DNA of 64,000 nucleotides from an uncultured Oscillospiraceae bacterium (GCA_934654755.1 CAKUGQ010000003.1:1-64000); one strand, 5' to 3'; counted from the stretch's first letter, positions 34,241 to 42,179 are shown. Numbers and translations: made by a program. Notes: generated by a model from the letters alone, not told the origin.

Positions 34241-35320
34241 ATGACGGAATATGTCAATGAGACCAATCTGGCCGAATATGAGGCGTTTGTTCAGAACCAC
34301 CCAAAGGGGACATTTATGCAGAGCGCACTCTGGGCGAAGCAGAAACCCGCATGGACGTGGAAGGCAATTATCTGCCGCGGCAACGACGGAAAAATACGGG
34401 GCAGCATCGCCTTCCTGATCCGCAAAATGCCGGTTGTTCGTCGCCCGATGCTTTACGGCTGCCGCGGGCCCGTCTGCGATCTGGACGATCGCGAGACGTT
34501 TGCGGAGCTGATGACCGCCGCCAGACGGCTGGCTGCCGAGCAGCATGCTTATGTGATCAAGATCGACCCCGATGTGCCTTCGTCGGAAACGGCGTTTGCG
34601 CAAATGCTGGAGGATAACGGCTTTTGCCGCCGCGACCTCGGCAAGAATTTTGAAGCCGTCCAGCCGCGATATGTGTTCCGGTTGTACCTGAACGGACGTA
34701 ATGAGGAGGAAATGCTTGCCTCCTTCCAGCAAAAATGGCGCTACAATATTCGCCTCGCAGTCAAAAAGGGCGTGGAGATACGCATCTGCGGCAAGGAGAT
34801 GGTGCCGGAATTCTCCAGAATTATGGTGGAGACCGGAGTGCGCGATCATTTTGCCGTCCGTCCGGCGGAGTATTTCTCCGCCATGCTGGACAACCTCGGT
34901 GAGCACGCGCGGCTCTATATGGCATTTTACGAGGACAAGCCAATTGCCGGTACGCTTGCCATCCACTACGGCGATAAGGTCTGGTATCTTTACGGCGCCA
35001 GCTCAAATGCGCACCGCAATCTGATGCCGAATTATCTGCTGCAGTGGAACATGATCCGGTGGGCGATTGAGACCGGGAGCCGTGTGTATGATTTCCGCGG
35101 CGTATCGGGTGACCTGGACGAAAACAGTCCGCATTACGGACTGTACCGCTTCAAGAAGGGCTTCGGCGGTGAGTTTACGGAGTTTGTCGGCGAATATGAC
35201 TATGTGCTCAGCAGGCCCGCGCAATTTGTCGCGGAAAAGGGCAGCCTGGCATTTAAATGGGTCATATCGCGCGTATTCCGCTGGAAGCACCGAAAATCGT
35301 CCGGGGAGAACGCGCAATGA
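34241..35320 (+). CDS. FemA/FemX-type peptidoglycan bridge ligase
   Basis: 359 residues. It uses aminoacyl-tRNA to add an amino acid to the lysine or diaminopimelate side chain of lipid II. Twin GNAT-like domains: NHPKGTFMQSALWAKQKPAW and YVFRLYLNGRNEEEMLASFQQKWRYNIRLAVKKGVEI (residues ~147-185), then GTLAIHYGDKVWYLYGASS, and the family ending YDFRGVSGDLDEN…GLYRFKKGFGGEFTEFVGEYD. No coiled-coil insert is obvious, as in FemX. Overlaps alr by ATGA: a cell-wall cluster with pgeF. Confidence 0.92.
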   Translation: MTEYVNETNLAEYEAFVQNHPKGTFMQSALWAKQKPAWTWKAIICRGNDGKIRGSIAFLIRKMPVVRRPMLYGCRGPVCDLDDRETFAELMTAARRLAAEQHAYVIKIDPDVPSSETAFAQMLEDNGFCRRDLGKNFEAVQPRYVFRLYLNGRNEEEMLASFQQKWRYNIRLAVKKGVEIRICGKEMVPEFSRIMVETGVRDHFAVRPAEYFSAMLDNLGEHARLYMAFYEDKPIAGTLAIHYGDKVWYLYGASSNAHRNLMPNYLLQWNMIRWAIETGSRVYDFRGVSGDLDENSPHYGLYRFKKGFGGEFTEFVGEYDYVLSRPAQFVAEKGSLAFKWVISRVFRWKHRKSSGENAQ

Positions 35321-36402
35321 ATGCCTATATTGTAGAGCAGGACGCTCTCCTGCATAACATTCGGGAACTGAAGCGTCTGGCGAACGGCGTGCCGATCTGG
35401 GCGGTGCTCAAGGGCGATGGTTATGGTATCGGCGCGCTTCCGCTGGCCCGTTTGCTGCGCAGCGAGGGAATCGACCGCTTTTGCGTGACCGAACTGCGCG
35501 AGGCCGCGCTGCTGCGTGAAAACGGCTTTGACGACGCCGAGATCCTGATGCTGCGTGTGACGAACGATACCGCGCTGCTGCGCGCGCTGCTTGATCTGGG
35601 GGTTATCCTGACCGTGGGCAGCACGCAATCTGCCGCGACCGTTTCTGCACTGGCGGCCGGGTGCGGTACCTCGGCACGCGTTCATCTGAAGGTCGATACC
35701 GGCATGGGTCGCTTCGGCTTTGCACCGTGCGAGACGGAAGCCATGCGCAGGGTGTTTGCCGACCCGAATCTGCGTGTCTGCGGCGTGTTTACGCACTTTA
35801 ACTGTGCTTACGGAGACGAAAAGCTGACCCGGCACGAATTTGCCGCATTTCGCGAGGTGGTCGCCTCACTGCGTACGGCAGGGTTGGAGCCGGGTATGGT
35901 GCATTGCTGCAATTCCTCGGCATTTTTGCGATTCCCGGAGATGCACTGCGATGCCGTCCGCCTCGGCTCGGCACTGCTTGGGCGCGTAACCGTTCGGAAT
36001 ACGCTGCGTCCGGTCGGCTATTGCCTGAGTGCGGTCGATGAGCTTCATCGACTCGAAAAGGGACAGACGACCGGCTATAGCGCCGTCTGGAAGGCAAAGC
36101 GCGATACCGTTGCTGCGATCGTGCCAATCGGCTGGTATCATGGCCTGCGTATTGGCATGAAGGTTGACCTGAATCGAAAACGCGACTGCCTGCGGGCGAT
36201 TTTGGGTGATTTTCGTGCGTTTTTGCATGGGAATGCCACTTATGTAACAATCCAGGGAAGAAAATGCCGTGTGATCGGCGTTGTGGGAATGCTGCACTGT
36301 GCCGTTGATGTGACCGGGATGGAGATTTGTCCCGGTGATGAGGTGCGGCTGGAGATCAATCCGCTGCATGTGAAGGGACTTCCTGTAGAATTCCGTCGAT
36401 AA
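35317..36402 (+). CDS. alr: alanine racemase
   Basis: 361 residues from ATG 35,317. PLP enzyme that makes D-alanine for peptidoglycan. The PLP-binding lysine is K32 in AVLKGDGYGIG, followed by HLKVDTGMGRFGF and VFTHFNCAYGDE. The C-terminal beta domain has GYSAVWKAKRDTVAAIVPIGWYHG and GVVGMLHCAVDVTG. The usual GYADG becomes GWYHG, a variant I associate with a Clostridial subgroup, so activity is likely but not certain. Translationally coupled to the FemX-type gene. Confidence 0.88.
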   Translation: MNAYIVEQDALLHNIRELKRLANGVPIWAVLKGDGYGIGALPLARLLRSEGIDRFCVTELREAALLRENGFDDAEILMLRVTNDTALLRALLDLGVILTVGSTQSAATVSALAAGCGTSARVHLKVDTGMGRFGFAPCETEAMRRVFADPNLRVCGVFTHFNCAYGDEKLTRHEFAAFREVVASLRTAGLEPGMVHCCNSSAFLRFPEMHCDAVRLGSALLGRVTVRNTLRPVGYCLSAVDELHRLEKGQTTGYSAVWKAKRDTVAAIVPIGWYHGLRIGMKVDLNRKRDCLRAILGDFRAFLHGNATYVTIQGRKCRVIGVVGMLHCAVDVTGMEICPGDEVRLEINPLHVKGLPVEFRR

Positions 36403-36429
36403 AAAATCCGTTTACTGCAGGAAAAAGGC

Positions 36430-36458
36430 TTGCCTTTTGATATGAAACCTGCTATAAT
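36430..36458 (+). promoter_or_regulatory. promoter of tRNA-Arg
   Basis: TTGCCT, 17-base spacer, perfect TATAAT, 12 bases before the tRNA 5' end. Confidence 0.75.
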
Positions 36459-36470
36459 GTCCGAGTAAAT

Positions 36471-36546
36471 GCGCCAGTGGCTCAATGGATAGAGCATCAG
36501 ATTCCGGTTCTGAGGGTTGGGGGTTCGAGTCCCTTCTGGCGTGCCA
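36471..36546 (+). tRNA. tRNA-Arg (CCG)
   Basis: GCGCCAG acceptor pairs with CTGGCGT (one G·U), discriminator G, encoded CCA. D-arm GGCTCAATGGATAGAGC, anticodon loop TTCCGGT with CCG, T-arm GGGTTCGAGTCCC. Confidence 0.95.
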
Positions 36547-36548
36547 AA

Positions 36549-36580
36549 ACCGCCCACCCTTTCGGGTGGGCGGTTTTGGC
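36549..36580 (+). terminator. terminator after tRNA-Arg
   Basis: AACCGCCCACCC pairs with GGGTGGGCGGTT around TTTC, directly after the tRNA CCA, then a short T-run. Confidence 0.85.
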
Positions 36581-36605
36581 ATATCTTGCGGGACTCGAAG
36601 AATGG
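36552..36605 (+). repeat. 54-bp direct repeat, copy 1 (terminator plus tRNA-like tail)
   Basis: Identical over 54 bases to 36,729-36,782. The unit is the terminator hairpin followed by ATATCTTGCGGGACTCGAAG. Read on the minus strand, its end looks like a tRNA T-arm and CCA followed by the same hairpin. Confidence 0.9.
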
Positions 36606-36728
36606 CAATCGAATATCGATCCACAGAACGCACCGGGATATGTACAATGTCAAAAGCAAACTGCCTGCGGCAGTTTGCCGTAGCTGCATCCATACAACAA
36701 GCCGAGTCCCTTCCGATGGAGAGAGGGG

Positions 36729-36782
36729 GCCCACCCTTTCGGGTGGGCGGTTTTGGCATATCTTGCGGGACTCGAAGAATGG
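36729..36782 (+). repeat. 54-bp direct repeat, copy 2
   Basis: Second identical copy, 177 bp from the first. It is preceded by GCCGAGTCCCTTC, a degraded version of the tRNA-Arg 3' end, so a tRNA-tail-plus-terminator block seems to have been duplicated. The stretch 36,606-36,728 between copies has one small hairpin (AAACTGCC/GGCAGTTT) and no gene. Confidence 0.9.
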
Positions 36783-36811
36783 AAATCGACTTCCGGAAAG
36801 GAGCGAAGGGA

Positions 36812-38026
36812 ATGTACGACGCGGTTTCTCTAAATGAATTGCTGGACGTCCGTGAGCGCCGGGCGGCGCGTCAGAGGACGCTTTTGGGAGAGCACGCTCT
36901 GCCGCTTGTTTGTTTTACGATGAATATCGCCGGGGCGGTCAAGAATTCTCCGCTAATCGGCTATGCCTTTCGTGCAGGCATTTCCATGCTCCGTGAGCGG
37001 CTCGGTGTGCCGATATTCTTCGAGAGCGAGGAACGGAAGACCGGCTGCGAGGCGTTTCTGGTTTATGATTTGCCTGCGCAGACATTGAAAACAGCCTGCC
37101 TCGCGGTAGAGGAGAGTGCTGTCGGACGCTTGTATGATCTGGACGTGCTGGATACGGAGGGGAAAAAACTGTCGCGTGGCAAGCCGCGGCGATGCCTTTT
37201 GTGCGGCCGTTCCGCGGCAGATTGCGCGCGTAGTCGAAGACACGGGCTGGAGGCGGTGATCTCCGAGACGCAGCGCAGACTGCGCGAATTTGCGCAGGAC
37301 GATCTGGCGCGCCGTGCCACGGAGGCGCTTTGCCGCGAAGTAGAACAGACGCCGAAGCCCGGCCTTGTGGATAGGAGAAATACGGGTGCGCATCGCGATA
37401 TGGACACGGCGCTGATGTGTCGCAGTGCGGAGCTTCTGCGGCCGTTTTTTGCCGGATTCGTCCGTCGGGGATTGAACGGTGCGGCCGTGTCTGAGCTTCG
37501 GGATTATGGTATCGAGGCAGAGACGGCCATGCTCCACGCCACGGGTGGTGTCAATACGCATAAGGGAGCTCTGTATTCTCTGGCGCTGCTGCTTTCCGCG
37601 CTTGGACGCAGCCTCGCCGGGCAGGAGGGGGATGTTTTCCGAATCGCGGCGCAGATTGCCGCCGGTTTGCCCGTTCCGCAGGGGACACACGGCGCGTCCG
37701 TCCGGGAACGGTATGCGCTTCCCGGTGTACGCAGTGAGGCGATTGCCGGCTTTCCGACGCTGCGGCGGCTGCTGCTTTTGGAGGATCCGCAGCGTGTGCT
37801 GCTGACAGCGATGGCGGGTCTTGCCGACAGCAATCTGGTCTACCGCGGCGGGATCGCCGGACTGACGACCGTCCAACGAGCCGCGCAAAATATCCTGCTT
37901 CTTCCGGAAACGCAGTGGACACAGGCGCTTGAACGTATGGATGACAAGTTGATTGCCGGAAACCTCAGCCCCGGCGGCAGCGCAGACCTGCTGGCGTTGT
38001 GGTATTTTATGAAATCACTCCCCTAA
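36812..38026 (+). CDS. citXG: CitX-CitG fusion: holo-citrate lyase synthase / triphosphoribosyl-dephospho-CoA synthase
   Basis: 404 residues from ATG 36,812 behind AAAGGAG; the frame extends upstream into the tRNA but that part is not coding. The N-terminal part (about 1-165) is CitX, which transfers the prosthetic group to the acyl-carrier subunit of citrate lyase: VSLNELLDVRERRAARQ, then SRGKPRRCLLCGRSA. The C-terminal part (about 175-400) is CitG, which makes the prosthetic group: EVEQTPKPGLVDRRNTGAHRD, ATGGVNTHKGALYSLALL, ISPGGSAD-like LSPGGSADLLA. No citCDEF genes are in the window. Confidence 0.92.
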   Translation: MYDAVSLNELLDVRERRAARQRTLLGEHALPLVCFTMNIAGAVKNSPLIGYAFRAGISMLRERLGVPIFFESEERKTGCEAFLVYDLPAQTLKTACLAVEESAVGRLYDLDVLDTEGKKLSRGKPRRCLLCGRSAADCARSRRHGLEAVISETQRRLREFAQDDLARRATEALCREVEQTPKPGLVDRRNTGAHRDMDTALMCRSAELLRPFFAGFVRRGLNGAAVSELRDYGIEAETAMLHATGGVNTHKGALYSLALLLSALGRSLAGQEGDVFRIAAQIAAGLPVPQGTHGASVRERYALPGVRSEAIAGFPTLRRLLLLEDPQRVLLTAMAGLADSNLVYRGGIAGLTTVQRAAQNILLLPETQWTQALERMDDKLIAGNLSPGGSADLLALWYFMKSLP

Positions 38027-38029
38027 GAA

Positions 38030-38066
38030 CTGGCTTCCCGTGCGGGAGGCCGATTCTTTTTGTCGG
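38030..38066 (+). terminator. terminator of citXG
   Basis: GGCTTCCCG and CGGGAGGCC arms (one wobble pair), then GATTCTTTTTG. Confidence 0.65.
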
Positions 38067-38150
38067 GCCGTCCCCGGCACGGACACCGGACTTGTTCGAA
38101 CGCAGCAAAAAGGTTCCCGCTGTGTCAATCGCAAAGACGAAGAACGGCGG

Positions 38151-38178
38151 AACGCCCCGAAGGGGATCGTCATAAGCT
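38151..38178 (+). promoter_or_regulatory. candidate sporulation (sigma-K/E-like) promoter of cotJ
   Basis: AAC, 17-base spacer, CATAAGCT. This fits the mother-cell pattern AC-N16/17-CATANNNT (sigma-K); the -35 lacks the ATA of sigma-E. A short GGGGG/CCCCC hairpin follows at 38,184-38,198, immediately before the Shine-Dalgarno. The motif is short, so only moderate weight is justified. The rest of 38,067-38,213 has no gene. Confidence 0.45.
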
Positions 38179-38213
38179 GAATCGGGGGCATTTCCCCCGA
38201 AGGAGGCTTCTTT

Positions 38214-38717
38214 ATGGAGATGAGATCGCAACCGATCACCCGCACCAATGAAACAATGCGTGGGCAAAACTGCCCGCTTGACTGTGCAAACTGGCAGGGA
38301 AGTCTGCCGTCCTGTGCGCCGCTGAGCGTGCCCTTCGTCCCTTTCCAGCAGAACGATCCGCAGACGTACCCGGCCAAAAAGGGAGTTGTGCGCGGTACGT
38401 TGTTTCCGGGACTGGATCTGCCCTTCATGGGTATGGTCAACGAGCAGGAGCTGTCCGACCGGCCGCTGCATGAGCTTCAGGCGCTCGGCTTTGCCATTAT
38501 AGAACTGGGTGAATACCTGGACACACATCCGGACGATACGGAGGCATTTTCCATGTTCCGCTCCTATGCGGAGCTTTACCGTACGGGACGTGAGCGTTAT
38601 GAGGAGATGTGCGGTCCGCTGACACAGCTGGCAGCCGCAAGCGGCGAACGCTATGCATGGCTCAACGATCCGTGGCCTTGGGAATTCTGCGCTGCCATGG
38701 ACAACAAGGAGGGCTGA
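38214..38717 (+). CDS. cotJAB: CotJA-CotJB fusion, inner spore-coat proteins
   Basis: 167 residues. Residues about 35-80 match CotJA (VPFQQNDPQTYPAKKGVVRGTLFPGLDLPF). Residues about 82-160 match CotJB (LQALGFAIIELGEYLDTHPDD, then RYEEMCGPLTQL, then WLNDPWPWE). In Bacillus these are two separate proteins of about 80-90 residues each in the cotJABC operon. Here one frame covers both with no stop or Shine-Dalgarno between. Strong AAGGAGG at 38,200. Three bases separate it from cotJC. Confidence 0.88.
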   Translation: MEMRSQPITRTNETMRGQNCPLDCANWQGSLPSCAPLSVPFVPFQQNDPQTYPAKKGVVRGTLFPGLDLPFMGMVNEQELSDRPLHELQALGFAIIELGEYLDTHPDDTEAFSMFRSYAELYRTGRERYEEMCGPLTQLAAASGERYAWLNDPWPWEFCAAMDNKEG

Positions 38718-38720
38718 GCA

Positions 38721-39127
38721 ATGTTTGTTTATGAAAAGAAACTGCAATACCCGGTGCGCATTCAGAATCCGAACCCGAAGCTTGCAAGTATCATCATCAG
38801 CCAATACGGCGGCCCGAACGGCGAACTCGGTGCCTCGCTGCGCTACCTGTCGCAGCGCTACGCCATGCCCTACGCCGAACTGAAGGGGCTCCTGACCGAT
38901 ATCGCGGTAGAAGAACTTGGTCACCTGGAGATGGTAGGCGCAATTGTGCACCAGCTCACACGCAAGCTCACGCCGGAGCAGCAGCGTACGGATGGCTTCG
39001 CACAGTATTTTGTTGACCACACCGCCGGTGTATATCCGCAGTCGGCCGGTGGTACACCGTGGTCTGCAGCGACAATGCAGGTTCTCGGTGATCCAATCGC
39101 TGACCTGACGGAGGATATGGCCGCGGA
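38721..39127 (+). CDS. cotJC: CotJC, N-terminal part (manganese-catalase-like coat protein), interrupted by the 17-kb element
   Basis: Codons 1-135 of CotJC: MFVYEKKLQYPVRIQNPNPK, then ISQYGGPNGELGASLRYLSQRY, then IAVEELGHLEMVGAIVHQL with ferritin-like metal ligands (Glu, Glu-x2-His). At GCG-GA (39,123-39,127) the sequence leaves the family. The open frame runs on to 39,284 with 52 unrelated residues. The expected continuation (EQKARVTYDNILRLSDD…) is found at 56,357-56,548. Joined, the gene encodes 198 residues, the normal size. Confidence 0.93.
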
Positions 39128-39149
39128 TGGTACGACCACCAAAGAACAA
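39114..39149. other. attL: left recombination site
   Basis: The cotJC half is GATATGGCCGCG, crossover GA at 39,126-39,127, then the element arm TGGTACGACCACCA (14 bases) and AAGAACAA at 39,142-39,149. The outer 8 bases are the inverted repeat of TTGTTCTT in attR. Confidence 0.8.
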
Positions 39150-39168
39150 CCTGTGAAAACGAAGTGCC

Positions 39169-39201
39169 GAAAACCCTTGATTTTATTGGGTTTTTCCGTT
39201 T
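39169..39201 (+). terminator. terminator just inside the left end
   Basis: AAAACCC and GGGTTTTT arms around TTGATTTTATT, then TTCCGTTTTT. It would end cotJ transcription that enters the unexcised element. Confidence 0.6.
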
Positions 39202-39352
39202 TTGGGGGTTGTACAAGCCTTACCGCCCTGCAACCATATAAGGACAACAAACGTCTGAAATCATCAAAATCTTATGAAAGGTGACGAGGACAAGCTGTTT
39301 CCTTAAATTCAGACAACTCTGACGGTTAATGCTTTCCGTAGTTATTTGGTTG

Positions 39353-39787
39353 TCAGCGGACAGGCGCTCCATATTCACGCTTCATAGCATCAATGGATAC
39401 CAACCATTGTTTCCCGAATTTGCAGACATCCACGCCGTTTACCAGCTTTCCATAGGAAATTGCTTTTCGCAGGGTGCTTTCATTCAGTCCCCACAACTCG
39501 GTGGCATCGCTGAATGCCATCAGTCCGTCAAATGGTGTTTCCACCACCGTTCCGTTTTCCCACAGCTCATCGCAGGACAAATCCAGATCATCGTTCCAGA
39601 CAATCCCATAGCCGCCTACATCCACGGTGACGCAGGCGAACTCGGCAGGGTCATTTTGAAAAGCCTTAAAACCCGGGAGTTTTTCAAATAGGGGCTTTAC
39701 ATCGTAAACCTTGGTCACGCCCTCACTGAACTGAACACTTAAATTGAAGTCGGAAATGGGAGTGACGTTTTTTACCTTGTGAAACAT
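39353..39787 (-). CDS. DUF2442-like protein
   Basis: 144 residues. The N-terminal about 75 residues (FHKVKNVTPISDFNLSVQFSEG…VYDVKPLFEKLPGFKAF, VDVGGYGIVWNDDLDLSCDELWENG) match DUF2442. The C-terminal half (MAFSDATELWGLNESTLRKA) looks like a small helix-turn-helix. Often paired with DUF4160, as here (11 bp apart), in what are thought to be toxin-antitoxin-like modules; that role is not proven. It may be the DNA-binding, autoregulating partner. The 39,202-39,352 stretch holds no gene. Confidence 0.75.
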   Translation of the reverse strand: MFHKVKNVTPISDFNLSVQFSEGVTKVYDVKPLFEKLPGFKAFQNDPAEFACVTVDVGGYGIVWNDDLDLSCDELWENGTVVETPFDGLMAFSDATELWGLNESTLRKAISYGKLVNGVDVCKFGKQWLVSIDAMKREYGAPVR

Positions 39788-39798
39788 ACGAAGCCTCC

Positions 39799-40054
39799 TT
39801 ATTCCAACGGTGGGAGTTGCTTAAACTCCTGCGTTTCCCAAATTTCCTGCAAGGTGTCTTGGTGAATGGAAATCCATTCCCGCACCATCGCCAGAGCTTT
39901 GGCAGGGAGATGACCTTCCAACACCTCGCCCGTCATAAAGTCGATGGCTGCCACATCTTCGTTATAGATTGCGTGAATGTGGGGCGGGTTATGCCTCGCT
40001 TTGCAGGAAATACATTCGGATGATAATTCCGTAAAATCGTGACAACACCGGCAC
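39799..40054 (-). pseudogene. DUF4160 protein gene with a one-base frameshift
   Basis: From GTG 40,054 (GAGGAGG upstream) the frame reads PVLSRFYGIIIRMYFLQSE, exactly a DUF4160 N-terminus, then stops. The rest (HNPPHIHAIYNEDVAAIDF, LPAKALAMVREWISIHQD) continues in another frame to 39,799. Removing one G near 40,000-40,005 (AGCGAGGCATAAC) restores one frame of about 84 residues. Either a pseudogene, a sequencing error or a programmed frameshift. Confidence 0.75.
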
Positions 40055-40085
40055 CGTGAAATCAACCTCCTCTCTTGTTGCTTAT

Positions 40086-40114
40086 AGCATATCACGATAC
40101 CGTGATATTGTCAA
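40086..40114 (-). promoter_or_regulatory. promoter with palindromic operator for the DUF4160-DUF2442 pair
   Basis: On the minus strand TTGACA (40,114-40,109), 17-base spacer, TATGCT (40,091-40,086). A perfect palindrome ATATCACG-ATAC-CGTGATAT (40,089-40,108) fills the spacer and enters the -10. A repressor here would block polymerase directly, as in autoregulated toxin-antitoxin operons. Confidence 0.7.
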
Positions 40115-40193
40115 TGAGCTGCGAGAATCTCACTTGTAAATTTTCTGTGTCGCTTACGGATGGGGCAAACGCGCAAATGATAAAAAAGTGCTG

Positions 40194-40320
40194 TTACCAG
40201 TAGCTTGAGGAAAGGTCGGCACACTGAATGGGGTCGCCGCGATGAATCATTTTGTTGCTACCGACATAAATGCCGACGTGGGAAGCTCCTGCCGTGTCAT
40301 AAGTGCCAATGTTTTCACAT
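40194..40320 (-). pseudogene. C-terminal fragment of an NlpC/P60 endopeptidase of conjugative-element type
   Basis: GTYDTAGASHVGIYVGSNKM, then IHRGDPIQCAD…SYW, closely resembles the end of the CwlT-like NlpC/P60 cell-wall hydrolase of Tn916-family elements, including the catalytic His in SHVGIYVG. Only about 41 codons remain. The upstream part of the open frame is unrelated. Confidence 0.6.
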
Positions 40321-40674
40321 TGGATACACCTATAGCAACAATCCACATATCTATCGGTTAAGGACTTTAATTGCTTTGCATCGATGAAATACGGGCTGTT
40401 TACTATGTTGGCAATTTTGAATGATCGAATGTGCTTGAAACGACCGTTAATATATTGACATGAGTCGAAGGGAAATTTCTCGTCGGCTCTTTTTATGCCC
40501 ATAAACAAGAAAAACGGCATCTATACAGATGGAACCCAAAAGAATCCGGTCCGGCTCAAACTCTGGGATACCTTTCTTTGTTCTTCTTGCTTTTCATCGG
40601 ATACAGATGGGGGATAGGCAGTTAGCTGCCGCCTACATATAAAAACCATCCATATTCCGAGAGGGGGCGATCCG

Positions 40675-40827
40675 ATGCAGGATCCTGTCATTAACCAAAT
40701 CATATACCGCAGAGCCTTGGCGCTGCTGAGAGACAAACTGCCGCCTGATCTGGCGAAAATTGCCATTCTCACCGGCGCGGTTCCGGTTCGCCGCTTGACA
40801 AGAAGTGTACTCCGTGATAGTCTGTAA
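40675..40827 (+). CDS. 50-residue protein, unknown function
   Basis: ATG 40,675 with GAGGGGG upstream. MQDPVINQIIYRRALALLRD, then LAKIAILTGAVPVRR. Soluble and basic, helix-forming. Similar short frames accompany serine recombinases in other Clostridial elements as far as I recall, but a family is not established. 40,321-40,674 contains no other supportable gene. Confidence 0.45.
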   Translation: MQDPVINQIIYRRALALLRDKLPPDLAKIAILTGAVPVRRLTRSVLRDSL

Positions 40828-40879
40828 GGGAGTTTTTGCCGGGCCAAATCGACTGTTTTGCTGGGAGGCTGTTTTATTT

Positions 40880-41950
40880 ATGGAAATCCGCTATTACAAA
40901 CAACCGCAGATGCTGCTGGAAACAGTAGAGCTTATGTATGCTTTTGTTAACCGTATCCCACCCGTGGAAGTTGCGGGACATGGTTTATATTGCGTTCCTG
41001 CCGAGTCACTGCAGCAGATAATGGATACTTGCTGTGCAGAGATTGATCGCAACGATACTATTTTGCGCTTTTTCTTTGAAAAGGAATCTCTGAATGACGA
41101 TTCCGATAATGAGACCTGCATCGCACGAAATATGCTTTTCAGCTTGACTGTGCTTTCCGACGGAGATCTTCACACACATATGGAACAGGCACGCGAGTAC
41201 TGGAAATCGATCCGAAATAAACATATTTGCTTTACTAATGCGGGACCATACGGACTTGGGATAAATGTAGCTGAAGATATGGATTACATTCCGTTGGCGC
41301 AGAGCGTGCGGCAGCTTCCCGTATCTGCATACTACAGCCAGAAACTGCTTGAGGCATTCTCGGGTTTCGATTTCTACGCCGAGCAGCTCGAGCGACTTTT
41401 GCTTCCTGTAGCGCGCAAGCTCCAGCCAATGCTTGAGCCGTGGATTGAACGCGCAGCGCCGCTGGCTGATGCTTGGCGTAAACTGCTGATGGAAAGTGAT
41501 CTGCAAGAGATTATGCTGAAGTGTTGGCGGATTTGTTTTGAAAAACCCACTACTTGTTTCACTTTTGCATTACGCTGCATGGACGCACAAAATGCACCCG
41601 GTCGCTTGGAGGGGCATAGCAATACAGCACAGTTCCACATCGGTCTTGCGTTCCCAATGTGTGATTGCACTGCCCCGGAACCCGAGGAATGGGAGATCAA
41701 AGCATTTCATCTGCTGGGCAGTTCGGCTCGCCTGAAGATGCTTCAGACTGTGGCCAAACAACCGATGTCTTCGCGGGAAATGGCACAGCAACTTGGACTG
41801 CATTTGGGCACAGTATGCCGGGATGTGACGAGCCTATATGACGCGAGGCTGATTACAGTGCATATGATCGACGGAAGAACACGGTACGGAGTTAACCCCG
41901 CTGCTGTCGATATGCTGATCAAGCGGCTCGGTATGTTTTTGCTGAAATAA
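40880..41950 (+). CDS. ArsR-type winged-helix regulator with large N-terminal domain
   Basis: 356 residues from ATG 40,880 (GGGAGG upstream); an upstream in-frame ATG at 40,805 overlaps the previous ORF and is less likely. The C-terminal winged helix at about 275-350 reads FHLLGSSARLKMLQTVAKQPMSSREMAQQLGLHLGTVCRDVTSL (split here by family region only), like ArsR-family DNA-binding domains. The N-terminal 270 residues are helical and unassigned. Located 230 bp upstream of the giant subtilisin gene, which it may control. Confidence 0.75.
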   Translation: MEIRYYKQPQMLLETVELMYAFVNRIPPVEVAGHGLYCVPAESLQQIMDTCCAEIDRNDTILRFFFEKESLNDDSDNETCIARNMLFSLTVLSDGDLHTHMEQAREYWKSIRNKHICFTNAGPYGLGINVAEDMDYIPLAQSVRQLPVSAYYSQKLLEAFSGFDFYAEQLERLLLPVARKLQPMLEPWIERAAPLADAWRKLLMESDLQEIMLKCWRICFEKPTTCFTFALRCMDAQNAPGRLEGHSNTAQFHIGLAFPMCDCTAPEPEEWEIKAFHLLGSSARLKMLQTVAKQPMSSREMAQQLGLHLGTVCRDVTSLYDARLITVHMIDGRTRYGVNPAAVDMLIKRLGMFLLK

Positions 41951-41971
41951 CAGAAAAGGGAGATTGTTATA

Positions 41972-42011
41972 CCCCGACACCTGTATTGCCACGGTGTCGG
42001 GATTTTTATTT
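41972..42011 (+). terminator. terminator of the ArsR-type gene
   Basis: CCCCGACACC and GGTGTCGGG arms around TGTATTGCCAC, then ATTTTTATTTT. Confidence 0.9.
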
Positions 42012-42179
42012 TGGCTAATAGACAAGGATTAATTTGTCAGGAAAATAGAAAATAACATAAAAAGGCATTGCAAATCTGCGGACATAATGATATAATATTG
42101 GCGCAGCCTTGCTGTGCAGTCCGCAATGCTGCGGACTATATTTTGCTCGCTGAAAATCTAATTTCAAAGGAGAAAGCAT

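Noticed and set aside
36485..36811. Extension of the citXG frame back into tRNA-Arg
   Set aside because: It translates the tRNA and the 54-bp repeats. The ATG at 36,812 has the Shine-Dalgarno and the family start.
39128..39284. Unrelated C-terminus of CotJC as read from the chromosome
   Set aside because: 52 residues with no coat-protein similarity, generated by reading into the element's att arm and terminator.
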